DNA of 64,000 nt from Mucilaginibacter terrae (GCF_031951985.1 NZ_JAVLVU010000001.1:186001-250000), one strand, 5' to 3'. Shown: positions 34,917-44,666, counted from the first letter of the stretch. Program-made: numbers and translations. The notes: generated from the sequence alone by a model not told the origin.

Positions 34917-35888
34917 ATGGATACCCAACATCAGTTAACTCAAACCCATACATTTCTTCACCTAAACGAAAATACCCGTAAATTTATCTTTATCATTTGC
35001 GTGGCTTTATGCCTTACACCAATCGTCAGCCCGGCTATCGCGCTGTTATTAGGCTTGGCGGTCGCGCAATTGTCAGGTCACCCATACCTGCATTTAAATC
35101 ATAAGGCTACACACCTGTTGTTACAGGTATCGGTTGTAGGGTTGGGTTTCGGTATGAATGTGCATAGTGCCATGCAGGCTGGTAAAGAAGGCGTGCTGTT
35201 TACCATCGCTTCGATTAGCAGCACTTTACTCTTCGGTTTCCTGATCGGCAAATGGCTGAAGATCGAAAAGAAAACTTCTTACCTGATCTCAAACGGTACC
35301 GCTATCTGCGGTGGCAGCGCCATTGCAGCCATCTCTCCGGTAATCAAGGCTGAAGAAAAACAGATCTCTGTCGCTTTAGGTTGTGTGTTTATACTGAATT
35401 CTATTGCGCTGTTTGTGTTCCCGGTAGTCGGGCATTACTTCAACTTATCACAAACCCAGTTCGGTTTATGGTGTGCCATTGCCATTCATGATACCAGTTC
35501 AGTTGTCGGGGCTGCCAGTAAGTACGGCGCACACGCTTTAGAGGTAGCTACTACAGTGAAATTAGCCAGGGCGCTGTGGATCGTGCCGATCGCATTTTTG
35601 TCGACCTTTCTGTTCAAAAACCAATCTAAAAAAGTAGCTATTCCTTATTTCATCGGGTTATTCATTCTGGCAATGATCGCCAACACTTACATGCCTGTCG
35701 TCAAACTAATCAGCCCCTATATGGTAATGATCGCTAAGGCGGGACTCACCTTGACCTTGTTCCTGATCGGTGCCGGTTTATCTCGCCAGGTGTTGGCTTC
35801 AGTAGGATTCAAACCTTTGGTGCAGGGTGTGGTATTGTGGATATTGATCTCAGTAAGCGCTTTGTACGCTATCCTGCATTTGGTATAG
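34917..35888 (+). CDS. yeiH: YeiH-family putative sulfate/sulfur-compound exporter
   Basis: 323 residues, about 10 membrane segments. Motifs: VGLGFGMNVHSAMQAGKEG, SNGTAICGGSAIAAISPVIKA and IHDTSSVVGAASKYG, diagnostic of the YeiH/PSE family. In enteric bacteria YeiH is controlled by the LysR regulator YeiE; here the gene carries its own LysR-type promoter module. The transported compound in the family is not firmly known. Confidence 0.9.
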   Translation: MDTQHQLTQTHTFLHLNENTRKFIFIICVALCLTPIVSPAIALLLGLAVAQLSGHPYLHLNHKATHLLLQVSVVGLGFGMNVHSAMQAGKEGVLFTIASISSTLLFGFLIGKWLKIEKKTSYLISNGTAICGGSAIAAISPVIKAEEKQISVALGCVFILNSIALFVFPVVGHYFNLSQTQFGLWCAIAIHDTSSVVGAASKYGAHALEVATTVKLARALWIVPIAFLSTFLFKNQSKKVAIPYFIGLFILAMIANTYMPVVKLISPYMVMIAKAGLTLTLFLIGAGLSRQVLASVGFKPLVQGVVLWILISVSALYAILHLV

Positions 35889-35951
35889 ATGAACATGGGG
35901 TCAAGAAGTATCAAATACCCTGTTTTCGGTCGGTCATTTTATTTTTTAGGA

Positions 35952-37016
35952 TCAGGCTGGGTAGTATTTGGTTCTAAACCAAAAAGCCAAATTCACTAAT
36001 GCTATCAGCGCCGGAACTTCCACAAGCGGGCCGATCACACCGGCAAATGCTTCACCTGAATTAATGCCGAACACGCCGATGGCAACAGCGATAGCCAGCT
36101 CAAAATTGTTACCGGTTGCCGTAAAGGCAATAGAAGTCGATCTTGAATAATCGGCACCGAATGACTTGCCGATAAAAAAACTGGCAATAAACATAATGGT
36201 AAAATAGATCACTAATGGGATAGCGATGCGCACTACGTCGAATGGTATTTTTACGATCAGATCACCTTTTAAGCTGAACATGACGATAATAGTGAATAGC
36301 AGGGCGATCAAAGTTATCGGCGATATGAAGGGTACATATTTGGTATTGAACCATGTTTCGCCTTTCAGTTTAATGAGCGTATAACGGCTGATCACGCCCG
36401 CTGCAAATGGAACACCTAAATAGATGCCGACCGACTTGGCAATTTCTGCGATCGTGATGTTAACGGCCAGACCTTTTAAGCCGAACAAGGGCGGCAGGAG
36501 CGTAATGAATACATAAGCATAAACACTGTATAATAGCACTTGGAAAATACTGTTTAAAGCGATCAGGCCAGCGGCATATTCGCGGTTGCCCTCAGCGAGT
36601 TCGTTCCAAACCACAACCATAGCAATACAACGTGCGAGGCCAATGAGTATCAGGCCGACCATATAATCAGGATGATCCCGTAGTAAAGTAATAGCTAACA
36701 CGAACATCAGCACCGGGCCGACAATCCAGTTGAGGATGAGCGAAGCACTCAATACCTTAGTATTACGGAATACTTCGCCCATTTTCTCGTATTTCACTTT
36801 GGCCAATGGCGGGTACATCATCATGATGAGGCCAATGGCCAGCGGGATATTGGTCGTACCGCTCGAAAAGGAATTAATAAAAGTGGCCGATGAAGGGAAA
36901 AAATAACCAAGGCCAACACCAATGGCCATCGCCAGGAAGATCCACAAGGTGAGGTAACGGTCAATAAAGCCTAATCGTTGTCTTTCAACGGTCGGCGCGC
37001 AGTGGTCAATACTCAT
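35952..37016 (-). CDS. acr3: ACR3-type arsenite efflux transporter
   Basis: 354 residues, 10 membrane segments. Motifs [31 protein letters not shown] and [20 protein letters not shown] contain the conserved Cys and Asn/Glu of ACR3/ArsB permeases. It exports arsenite made by ArsC; the coding regions share one base. Last gene of the ars operon. Confidence 0.93.
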   Translation of the reverse strand: MSIDHCAPTVERQRLGFIDRYLTLWIFLAMAIGVGLGYFFPSSATFINSFSSGTTNIPLAIGLIMMMYPPLAKVKYEKMGEVFRNTKVLSASLILNWIVGPVLMFVLAITLLRDHPDYMVGLILIGLARCIAMVVVWNELAEGNREYAAGLIALNSIFQVLLYSVYAYVFITLLPPLFGLKGLAVNITIAEIAKSVGIYLGVPFAAGVISRYTLIKLKGETWFNTKYVPFISPITLIALLFTIIVMFSLKGDLIVKIPFDVVRIAIPLVIYFTIMFIASFFIGKSFGADYSRSTSIAFTATGNNFELAIAVAIGVFGINSGEAFAGVIGPLVEVPALIALVNLAFWFRTKYYPA

Positions 37017-37435
37017 TAGTCCTTTAGGTTTTCGTTCACGAAATTCCTTGCGTATTGCCTGATCATTTCCCGCACTTCGCGAAACTGCTCCATAATTTGT
37101 TCATCGGTACCGGTAGCTTTGGCCGGGTCCGGAAAATTTTGATGTAGTTTAATGGCCTTGGTTGGAAAGTAAGGACAATTCTCCTTCGCGTTATCGCAAA
37201 CGGTGATCACGTAGTCGAAGGCGATGTCGGCATACTCATCTACGTTGTTGGAAGTATGACCGGATATATCTATACCATCACGTTTCATGATCTCGATAGC
37301 TTTGGGGTTTACGCCATGCGTTTCGATACCTGCGCTGTAAATAGTTGCTTTGTCGCCTGCAAAATAACGCAGGTAACCTTCGGCTATTTGGCTGCGGCAA
37401 CTGTTTCCTGTACAGAGCACTAATATGTTTTTCAT
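37016..37435 (-). CDS. arsC: Arsenate reductase, thioredoxin-coupled
   Basis: 139 residues. The P-loop CTGNSCRS lies at 8-15 (catalytic Cys8) and the resolving pair is Cys80 and Cys87 in [10 protein letters not shown], as in low-molecular-weight phosphatase-type ArsC. It reduces arsenate to arsenite with electrons from thioredoxin. It starts directly after the acetyltransferase stop and overlaps acr3. Confidence 0.94.
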   Translation of the reverse strand: MKNILVLCTGNSCRSQIAEGYLRYFAGDKATIYSAGIETHGVNPKAIEIMKRDGIDISGHTSNNVDEYADIAFDYVITVCDNAKENCPYFPTKAIKLHQNFPDPAKATGTDEQIMEQFREVREMIRQYARNFVNENLKD

Positions 37436-37870
37436 TTATAATTTAATTAGTGGTTTTGACATAACGACTGCCGAAACCGGGCAGACATGGGAAAATTCGG
37501 ATGAAGCTTTTAACGGTTCGGGCACTTCTTCCCGGCTGATGCGTTTAAAGCCATGGTTTTCAAAATGACCAGGAGCTGTTTCTGTCAGCAGAAAAAGCTT
37601 GGTCATGTTTTGATCTAAGGCTGTAGCTTCAATTTTTTGCAAGAGTTGAGCGGCGATGCCTTGTTTTCGGAAATTGGGGTGAATGACCACCGAACGCAAT
37701 AGGCCATTACTGCCGTAGATCTCCACTCCGGCGGCCCCGATGACTTCGCCATCGTTAATGGCGACAAAGAAATTGTTCAGTGTTTCCGGCAGATCTGCAT
37801 AAGGTAGTTTGGCCAAACTTAAAAGTTCAACTACTTCTGCTTTGTAAGGTTGCGCAGCTTTGATCTCCAT
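37436..37870 (-). CDS. ArsN2-type GNAT acetyltransferase
   Basis: 144 residues. The pattern LLSLAKLPYADLPETLNNF, GLLRSVVIHPNFRKQGIAAQLL (acetyl-CoA loop) and LFLLTETAPGHFENHGFKRI with SSEFSHVCP-type end matches the ArsN2 family of ars operons. Some ArsN proteins acetylate arsinothricin; the substrate for this subgroup is unproved. It lies between DUF6428 and arsC in the operon. Confidence 0.85.
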   Translation of the reverse strand: MEIKAAQPYKAEVVELLSLAKLPYADLPETLNNFFVAINDGEVIGAAGVEIYGSNGLLRSVVIHPNFRKQGIAAQLLQKIEATALDQNMTKLFLLTETAPGHFENHGFKRISREEVPEPLKASSEFSHVCPVSAVVMSKPLIKL

Positions 37871-37881
37871 GATGAAGTTGT

Positions 37882-38451
37882 TTAACAGCAGCCCCCGCCC
37901 GGTGTGCAGCAGGCTTCAGCGGGTGCAGCCAGGTTCACTAATTGTACTTTTGGTTTTTCAACGACCGCAGGCGCACAACATTCCTCACCCTTATCATTCG
38001 TGCCGCAATTGCCGCCGCGACCAATAGCCTTGCATTGCACCGCATCCGGGCGCAGGTCAACGGTTAAAGCATTTTCACTCACGATCATTTCATTGGGGAA
38101 CATTTGGCGGGTATCAAATTCAGAGTTACCGAACTCGATCTTTACTGTACCGTTGGGGTTCAGTGGCAGCATTTTCTCGACGATATCCACGATAGATAAA
38201 GCTTTGCCTACTTTCATCGATTGCTCTTGCTGTTCGCCCTCCGGCACCCAAAGCTGTACGATAATTTCTGTCCAGGCATTCATTACGCCGCCGCAATCCA
38301 CGGAAGTGATCGGCGCTTGTTTGATCTCGGTGATATGGTAAGCTGGATCTACCAGTTTGCCTTCTGCATATTGGAATTGCAGGTCAAGGTCCGAATGCTG
38401 TAATAAGGTATCCTTAAAGGTTTTCCAGTTGATTGCTTCTATATTATTCAT
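37882..38451 (-). CDS. DUF6428 protein with Cys-rich tail
   Basis: 189 residues. A central region with DCGGVMNAWTEIIVQLWVPEG and MKVGKALSIVDIV, and a C-terminus rich in Cys pairs (GGNCGTNDKGEECC and EACCTPGGGCC). Such proteins occur in Bacteroidota ars operons; the tail looks suited to binding arsenite or another thiophilic metal, which is inference. An ArsR-type operator lies just upstream. Confidence 0.78.
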   Translation of the reverse strand: MNNIEAINWKTFKDTLLQHSDLDLQFQYAEGKLVDPAYHITEIKQAPITSVDCGGVMNAWTEIIVQLWVPEGEQQEQSMKVGKALSIVDIVEKMLPLNPNGTVKIEFGNSEFDTRQMFPNEMIVSENALTVDLRPDAVQCKAIGRGGNCGTNDKGEECCAPAVVEKPKVQLVNLAAPAEACCTPGGGCC

Positions 38452-38468
38452 GGCTGCATGCTTTATTT

Positions 38469-38484
38469 ATTGCAATATTACGAT
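38469..38484. promoter_or_regulatory. Putative ArsR operator 2
   Basis: ATTGCAATATTACGAT, nearly identical to the core of the operator before arsR, 18 bases upstream of the DUF6428 start. Confidence 0.6.
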
Positions 38485-38502
38485 AGATTAACTCAAAAAA
38501 TT

Positions 38503-38835
38503 TTAACAGCAATTGTCTTGCTTTTCTTTGTAAGAACCAAACAGTACATTTAGTTCCAGTTGTAGTGCTTTCCAGGCTTTCGGCTCAATGCAGTAACAAA
38601 CGCTAACACCCTCTATAGTGCCTTGTATAAGCCCGGCGTTTTTTAGCTCTTTCAAATGTTGTGAAATAGTTGCCTGCGCAAGCCCGAGTTCTTCAACCAA
38701 ATCACCACATATACAAGCATTCGCTGCGATAATATGCTGCAAAATAGCAATACGTGCAGGATGCGCAATAGCTTTTAACTGCACTGCCAGCTCGTTTTGC
38801 TGCTTGTTGAATATGTCCGTTTTGGTGATGCCCAT
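38503..38835 (-). CDS. arsR: ArsR-family repressor
   Basis: 110 residues from the ATG at 38835 (MGITKTDIFNKQQN); a start at 38877 would place the operator inside the gene. The winged HTH contains HPARIAILQHI, ACICGDLVEELGLAQATISQHLKELKNAGLI. The motif CICGDL provides metal-binding Cys residues, with further Cys in VSVCYC and the C-terminal DNCC. Derepression by arsenite is expected. First gene of the ars operon. Confidence 0.92.
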   Translation of the reverse strand: MGITKTDIFNKQQNELAVQLKAIAHPARIAILQHIIAANACICGDLVEELGLAQATISQHLKELKNAGLIQGTIEGVSVCYCIEPKAWKALQLELNVLFGSYKEKQDNCC

Positions 38836-38840
38836 AATTA

Positions 38841-38860
38841 ATATCGCAATATTACGATAT
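38841..38860. promoter_or_regulatory. Putative ArsR operator 1
   Basis: A 20-bp near-palindrome, ATATCGCAATATTACGATAT, with one mismatched pair, 5 bases before the arsR ATG. Its core recurs at 38469-38484. Confidence 0.7.
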
Positions 38861-38892
38861 AACAACAAATTTTCCAAATTTTATCATTTTCG

Positions 38893-39015
38893 TATATTTG
38901 AATAGTCAATAAAGTGGGCACCTAACTAAGCACCTGAAGATTGACTTTCTTTGTAATAAGCTGATAATAAGCACATTTTAGAAAAAGGTTCGAGCCCAGG
39001 TGGGCGCACTTAGTT
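38893..39015 (+). other. Untranslated structured segment with tRNA T-arm-like sequence; small RNA or attachment-site remnant
   Basis: Begins with a promoter-like TATATTTG (38893-38900) and ends at a strong terminator. It contains AGTCAAT/ATTGACT (38904-38910 and 38940-38946), TAACTAAG/CTTAGTTA (38923-38930 and 39009-39016), TAATAAGC twice (38954 and 38965), and GGTTCGAGCCC (38987-38997), a tRNA T-arm look-alike. No ORF. It lies 180 bases before the integrase. Confidence 0.4.
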
Positions 39016-39053
39016 AAAAAGGCCTTTTCTGCATCAGAAATGGCCTTTTTTTG
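39016..39053 (+). terminator. Strong intrinsic terminator
   Basis: AAAAAGGCC (39016-39024) pairs with GGCCTTTTT (39042-39050), continued by TTTCT/AGAAA inside, with a 5-base loop and a run of seven T. Confidence 0.85.
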
Positions 39054-39194
39054 TTTCTAAACGCCGAGTTCGGTCCCTCAGCAGCATCGTCACTGTGAAG
39101 TTTTTGTGACGAGATTTACAGGTTTTTTTGTTGAACTTGACACGTAATCTTCACAAATACGTCACGAAGATTTCGAGTCATAAATTTAAATTTT

Positions 39195-40508
39195 ATGGCA
39201 ACTGTAGCTGCAGTCGTTTATGAACACCACAAAAAAAATGATGGCACTTTTAATGTAAAAATTAGAGTCTATCACAAATCACAAAAGAAGTATATTGATA
39301 CCACACATTTCGTCTCAAGGAGACAATTGGATGCGGAATTCAATATTAAGGATAAATACCTTATCAGAGTAATTGAAGAAACTCTTGAAGAATATCGCGT
39401 TGAGATCACCCGTCTTAAAAGTAAAATAGACTTTCTAACGTGCGAAGCCTTGCGGGACTATCTCCAAAATTTAAATAGTGATATTGATTTTATAAAATTC
39501 TCACAAGAGCACATCAATCGATTGATCGAAGAAAAACGAGAACCCTACTCCAAGTGTTTTCGTGTAGTAAGGAATAGTCTAATCGATTATTTCAAGCGTA
39601 CTTCCGTTTCAATCACGGAAATCACTTCGACAATGCTCTATGGCTATGAGCGCTTTTTAAAAAGTGAAAGAACGCATAAACGGATCAACCAACTGGGTAA
39701 AGAAGTTACAACAACAGAAAAAGGTTTGACGGAAAGTGGCCTTCACAATCACATGAGAGATTTAAGGACCTTGTTCAATGCTGCGAGGGATTTATATAAT
39801 GATGACGACCTCGGCATTTATAGAATAAAACATTATCCGTTTAAGAAGTACAAGATCGGATCTGCTCCGCTAACAGAAAGTAGAGATAATACGATCGAAG
39901 AGGTTAAAACAATAATGGAGTGTGAACCTGAACCTGGAAGCCGCGCAGAGTTAGCAAAAGATCTTTACATGCTTTCATTTTTTATGTGTGGGATGAATGC
40001 GGTTGATCTTTACAATTCTGAAACCAAGTGGATCAAAAATGGCAGGCTTGAGTATAATCGTGCAAAAACGAAAGGCAGGCGAAAAGACAGGGCTTTTATC
40101 AGTATCAAAATAATTGACGAAGCACTTCCCCTTTTAAATAAGTACATAGGGAAGTTAGCAAGCAGATATTGCAATTACGAAGGTTTGGATACTGCCCTGT
40201 CCGACGGCATGAAAAAACTCAGGGAATTGACAGGCATCCCAGATATTACCTTGTACTGGGCGAGGCACACCTTTGCAACACTTGCCAGAAATGAATGTAG
40301 GATGAGCAAGGACGATGTTGGACAAGCATTAAATCATATTGATAATGGTCATCGCACAACTGATATTTACATCGCAAAGGATTGGCGTATCGTTGATGCG
40401 GTTCAGGAAAATGTTGTTGATTTGCTACGCGCACTCATTTTTACCGCTCAAATATCTAAAATTGACCCCAATGAACAACGCGGAGCGATGCGGGTAATCT
40501 ATGGATAA
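39195..40508 (+). CDS. Tyrosine site-specific recombinase (integrase)
   Basis: 437 residues. An N-terminal SAM-like/arm region (about 1-210), then the catalytic domain. YWARHTFATLARN (about 353-366) carries the Arg-His box, and LNHIDNGHRTTDIYIAKDW ends with the catalytic Tyr (about 393). The first box reads FFMCGMNAVDLYN, with Asn where most integrases have Arg; CTnDOT-type integrases also lack that Arg. It sits between the structured segment and a partial tRNA-Arg, the expected place for an element-end integrase. Confidence 0.92.
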   Translation: MATVAAVVYEHHKKNDGTFNVKIRVYHKSQKKYIDTTHFVSRRQLDAEFNIKDKYLIRVIEETLEEYRVEITRLKSKIDFLTCEALRDYLQNLNSDIDFIKFSQEHINRLIEEKREPYSKCFRVVRNSLIDYFKRTSVSITEITSTMLYGYERFLKSERTHKRINQLGKEVTTTEKGLTESGLHNHMRDLRTLFNAARDLYNDDDLGIYRIKHYPFKKYKIGSAPLTESRDNTIEEVKTIMECEPEPGSRAELAKDLYMLSFFMCGMNAVDLYNSETKWIKNGRLEYNRAKTKGRRKDRAFISIKIIDEALPLLNKYIGKLASRYCNYEGLDTALSDGMKKLRELTGIPDITLYWARHTFATLARNECRMSKDDVGQALNHIDNGHRTTDIYIAKDWRIVDAVQENVVDLLRALIFTAQISKIDPNEQRGAMRVIYG

Positions 40509-40556
40509 AGACCATGCCCATTTTATTTTTATATGGGCAATGATATAGTCTTATTA

Positions 40557-40596
40557 GACAAACGGGGTAGAAAATTTAATTTCTACCCCGTTTGTC
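40557..40596 (+). terminator. Terminator after integrase
   Basis: A perfect 17-bp stem, GACAAACGGGGTAGAAA (40557-40573) with its complement at 40580-40596, 6-base loop. A smaller TGCCCA/TGGGCA hairpin precedes it (40515-40539). No clear T run, so it could act in either direction. Confidence 0.7.
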
Positions 40597-40689
40597 GTAT
40601 CTAAAGCGTTGAAGGAATGACTTTAAGGTGCATAACCCATGACAAAGGGGAGAAGTATCTTACGAGAAATGTGTTAAGCGAACTCTCTC

Positions 40690-40746
<57 letters not shown>

Positions 40747-41121
40747 GATTTTTTTAACTTCACCTATCTCAAAATTGGAAATTTCTAAACTATGACATGT
40801 GTTTCCTAACTTGATCTATCAACCTAAGTGGGAACTATAGTAATGCCTTTAAAAGTTGTGTACAATTACTGCGCTTGCACTCATTTGCAGCAAAGTTCCA
40901 AAAAAGATTTTTATCTAAATTGAGTATATGATGTGATTGATGTTGTCTGTTAAATAGAGTAAATCTTCATCCATATGATTATTAACTTAAAATTAGTGAT
41001 GTAATTGGAATTAACCTGGATTAATACCTGGTCTACCAAATTAAGATTGTAATATATATTAATTGTGGTGTTGCTTTTTGAAACATCACTTTACTCTTTA
41101 AAAGTTTAACACATCCACCTT
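40747..41121. other. Intergenic region before the polysaccharide locus
   Basis: 375 bases, AT-rich. I see no ORF, no RNA fold and no clear TAnnTTTG promoter. It probably contains the promoter of the first lyase gene. Confidence 0.4.
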
Positions 41122-42816
41122 ATGAAAATTTTAGTGAACGGGAAAATAATAAGATCAGTTGGCCTCATCTTATTATTAGGGTTTATCTGTTCTTGTAAGA
41201 AGAATGAAAGACCAGAAGATAAGGGACAAAATGATTCTATAAATCCAGATGTATTCAGGGTGTCAAAGTTGGATCATCCTGGGATATTACATGATAAGGC
41301 AGATTTGCAGCGTATAAAAATGTATGTAGCTAATGGCTTATTTCCACCTTATAATTCGTACCTGGCCTTAAAGTCTCTACCTACAGCTTCTGCAACTTAT
41401 CAAATTCGTGGTCCATTCGCTAATATCGCTCGTGATGGCGTTGATGGCAACACAAAGGGTGCATTTGAACAAGACTTTAATGCAGCATACCATAATTCGT
41501 TAATGTGGGTAATCACAGGAAACGAAGCTCATGCGAAAAAAGCGATTGAAATATTAAATGCATACTCCAATACTCTTACTGGGATAACTGGCTCGAATGA
41601 CAATGCGCTGACTGCCTCATTTGGAGGATTTATCTTGGTCAATGCTGCAGAAATAATGAGATATACATATTCTAATTGGACTTTGGAAGATATTAACAAA
41701 TGTGAAATTATGTTCAGAAACGTTTTTGTTAAGGAACTGAATGTTTTTTTTGCTAGGCCTGCTTATACGAATGGTAACTGGGGCGTTTCTGCTATGAAAG
41801 CAATGATGGGCTTTGGAGTATTCCTAAACGATATTGAGATTTTTAATAAAGCGGTAGAATTTTTTTTTAGCAAAGATATAGATAATGGCAGCTTGTATAA
41901 TTATGTAATTAATACAGAAGGGCAATGCCAGGAGAGTGGAAGAGATCAGGCACACACTATGTTGGGCTTGGGAAGCATGGCCGAAGCTTGTGAAGTCGGA
42001 TTTAAACAGGGTTTGGATATGTACGGCGCAATGAATAATCGTTTGATGTATGGATACGAGTATACTTCCAAATACAATTTAGGGTACACAGTGCCCTATG
42101 TTAAGTGGAAAGATGTGACTGGCAAATACTCCAATTGGGGCAATATTTCAGAAGCCGGAAGGGGTATTTTCCGACCGATTTTTGAAATTGCTTACAATCA
42201 TTATGTGGTTAGGAAAAAATTGTCAATGCCATTCACGCAAGAGGTTATAACAAAAGTCGGCGCGGAAGCTGCTGCACCTGCTTGCGATAACCCCGGCTTC
42301 GGCTCTCTGCTTTTCTATATTGGCCCAACTCAATTGCCTGATGTGAATTTGGGAAAGCTTAACTGTCAATTTAACGGAACAGATCGCGAAGGATGGAATA
42401 CAGTTCAGACCGGTGCTTCATCAATTGTGGCAGACGGGAAATTAAAAGTATCTATGGTTAATGTCGGCACAACAGCTTCACCCAAATACCGGGGAGATAT
42501 TGCACTTGCAAAACCTAATTTAAACCCTATAAATTTTCCAATTTGGGCCATTAAATTTAATAAGCCCGGAAATAGTGTTCTTACATTAGACGCCAGATTG
42601 GCTACCCTTAGCGGTCAGGGAACAGGCCTTGTTGCAAAGGACGGAACGTCAGTCTTTTATTGGGATTTAAGCAGCAAATTTAGCGACATTTTTCAGCCGG
42701 ATTTATTGACGCTTAAGGTTGCTGATATGACGGTTGGAACACCAAACTATGAGGTGGATTGGATTATGACCTTTAAAGATATCAACGATTTGAACACTTA
42801 CATTAATCAATTATAA
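41122..42816 (+). CDS. Alginate-lyase-family lipoprotein (PF05426-like)
   Basis: 564 residues. A lipoprotein signal, FICSC (Cys about 25). The catalytic (alpha/alpha)-barrel region spans about 50-390, with NGNWGVSAMKAMMGFGVF, ESGRDQAHTMLGLGSMAEAC and NRLMYGYEYTSKYNLGYTVPY, the conserved His/Arg/Tyr patterns of alginate-lyase-fold polysaccharide lyases. A C-terminal beta-rich domain (about 410-560) may bind carbohydrate. Cleavage of a uronate polymer is expected; the exact substrate is unknown. Confidence 0.8.
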   Translation: MKILVNGKIIRSVGLILLLGFICSCKKNERPEDKGQNDSINPDVFRVSKLDHPGILHDKADLQRIKMYVANGLFPPYNSYLALKSLPTASATYQIRGPFANIARDGVDGNTKGAFEQDFNAAYHNSLMWVITGNEAHAKKAIEILNAYSNTLTGITGSNDNALTASFGGFILVNAAEIMRYTYSNWTLEDINKCEIMFRNVFVKELNVFFARPAYTNGNWGVSAMKAMMGFGVFLNDIEIFNKAVEFFFSKDIDNGSLYNYVINTEGQCQESGRDQAHTMLGLGSMAEACEVGFKQGLDMYGAMNNRLMYGYEYTSKYNLGYTVPYVKWKDVTGKYSNWGNISEAGRGIFRPIFEIAYNHYVVRKKLSMPFTQEVITKVGAEAAAPACDNPGFGSLLFYIGPTQLPDVNLGKLNCQFNGTDREGWNTVQTGASSIVADGKLKVSMVNVGTTASPKYRGDIALAKPNLNPINFPIWAIKFNKPGNSVLTLDARLATLSGQGTGLVAKDGTSVFYWDLSSKFSDIFQPDLLTLKVADMTVGTPNYEVDWIMTFKDINDLNTYINQL

Positions 42817-43175
42817 TCGCTGTCTATAATTTAGGGAATGATTTTCTGTCGATTCGAGAAGAATTGTATACTAATAAAATCTAAAAATTTGCTTCCAAAG
42901 AGTATAATAAGAGTTTTTGAGCGTCTTGTAATTGATTTCCCACCTCTCACCTTGGCCATTACTACTCATACAAGGTAAAATTGGTTTGAAGCCCGGTTGT
43001 CCGGGCTTCTCTTGTTTCCGCCAGTATACGTTATTTCACCATAATATATCATAAAATGGATTAGGTGTTTTCAAAAACTTTTGCGAGTTGCAACGAGCGG
43101 TTCTTTCATTTCAAAACAACAAAAAAGAGTATGTAAAAATACTAAAGTTGTCCTAATAGTAAATTATATGCCATT
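42817..43175. other. Intergenic region
   Basis: 359 bases holding only the terminator at 42988-43009; no ORF is convincing. The last 100 bases are A-rich, as expected for a promoter/leader of the next gene. Confidence 0.4.
42988..43009 (+). terminator. Terminator-like hairpin
   Basis: GAAGCCCGG-TTGT-CCGGGCTTC, a perfect 9-bp stem, followed by TCTTGTTT. 170 bases after the lyase stop. Confidence 0.7.
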
Positions 43176-44666
43176 ATGAAAAGAAGTAAAATTTTCATCT
43201 TACTATTATTGCTCCTCTTTACAGGTAAATATGCTAAAGCAAAGCTTCTCACTTATCCTGTTCCGTTAGGTATCATTAAGCAAAGTGCATTCTCAATAAG
43301 AGTTCGCGAAGCGCTATTAAGCTGGCAACCTATCGAAATATATTCAGCTAATGTCGCTAAAACCTCAGCAAACCATTTTTCGCCTGTAAAAACTAGTTTT
43401 GGTTACTTTGATTGTGATAATAACGTTGAAATTGAGGTCACTGTCAAGAATTATATTAAAAGTGCACGAGTAAGCCCTGCTAAGTATGGTATAGTCCCAC
43501 AAATTAAAAATAACAAAATTGTTTTTTTGCTAAAGCCCGGCCAGAAAATCTCTCTTGAAATTAACGGTGATATTTATAACAACCTGCAGTTATTCGCGAA
43601 TCAAATCCTTGATAAGGAATATGTCAAAACAGATACATCACTAATCTATTTTGGTCCAGGTATACATAACTTGGGCAGGCGACGTCTAAATTCAAATGAA
43701 ACCCTGTACATTGCTGGTGGTGCAGTAGTTTATGGAAGCTTAATTATTGATCATGCCGAGAATGTAAAAATATGCGGAACCGGGATACTAGCCCAACTTG
43801 AAGATTTCTTTCCAAATAAATTTCTCAAACATACAAAAGTCAACCCTCTTTCAATTGGTGAAAGGGCGGATCAAATATTAATTTCTTTTTCCAAGAATGT
43901 AACTATCGACGGGATATGTGTGCTTCCTCATAAATATTCGGTTTTAATCGGTAATTCTGATGGTGTAACAATCCAGAATTTCAAAGCTTTTAGTTTCGAA
44001 GGGAATGCTGATGGGATCGATATTTTCTGCAGTAAGAACATCAATATCAGCCACATCTTCATGAGAAATTCGGACGACTGTATCGCAGTCTATGGTCACA
44101 GATGGGGTTATTACGGTAATACTTCCAACGTTAATGTAAATGACGCTGCTTTATGGGCCGATGTTGCTCACCCCATTCTTATTGGAACACATGGTGATTC
44201 AAACCAACCGGATACGTTAGAAAGAATGAGGTTTTCAGATCTATCTATTCTCAATCATCACGAGAATCAGCTGGACTATCAAGGCTGTATCGCGCTTAAT
44301 GCGGGCGATGACAATTTAATTCGGGATATCACATTTGAAAATGTCAATGTAGAACGAATTTCCAAGGGACAGCTAATAAATTTGCGGGTCATAAATAATC
44401 GCAAATACAATACCTCGCCTGGAAACAGGATTGAAAATATTCTTTTCAAGAACTTGCATTATAGCGGTTTAGGAGTACCGCTTTCTATTTTTACCGGGTA
44501 TGATTCCACTAGAAATATCAGGAATATTGTTTTTGTAAATTTAAAGATAGGCAATAAAGTGATCAGCGATACTATGGATGGTAAGCCCTCTTACTACAAA
44601 ACGGGAGATATGGCAAATATTTTTTGGAGCGAACATGTGCAAAATGTCAGTTTTATAACTAACTAA
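43176..44666 (+). CDS. Secreted right-handed beta-helix glycoside hydrolase (GH28-like)
   Basis: 496 residues. A signal peptide ends near KYAKAK. The beta-helix (about 165-480) contains GNADGIDIFCSKNINISHIFMRN-type sequence and NSDDCIAVYGH, matching the NTD and DD catalytic motifs of GH28 polygalacturonases and relatives such as dextranase-like GH49. An N-terminal beta domain (about 25-150) is also typical of the latter. Together with the upstream lyase this points to a uronic-acid-containing polymer. Family level only. Confidence 0.72.
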   Translation: MKRSKIFILLLLLLFTGKYAKAKLLTYPVPLGIIKQSAFSIRVREALLSWQPIEIYSANVAKTSANHFSPVKTSFGYFDCDNNVEIEVTVKNYIKSARVSPAKYGIVPQIKNNKIVFLLKPGQKISLEINGDIYNNLQLFANQILDKEYVKTDTSLIYFGPGIHNLGRRRLNSNETLYIAGGAVVYGSLIIDHAENVKICGTGILAQLEDFFPNKFLKHTKVNPLSIGERADQILISFSKNVTIDGICVLPHKYSVLIGNSDGVTIQNFKAFSFEGNADGIDIFCSKNINISHIFMRNSDDCIAVYGHRWGYYGNTSNVNVNDAALWADVAHPILIGTHGDSNQPDTLERMRFSDLSILNHHENQLDYQGCIALNAGDDNLIRDITFENVNVERISKGQLINLRVINNRKYNTSPGNRIENILFKNLHYSGLGVPLSIFTGYDSTRNIRNIVFVNLKIGNKVISDTMDGKPSYYKTGDMANIFWSEHVQNVSFITN

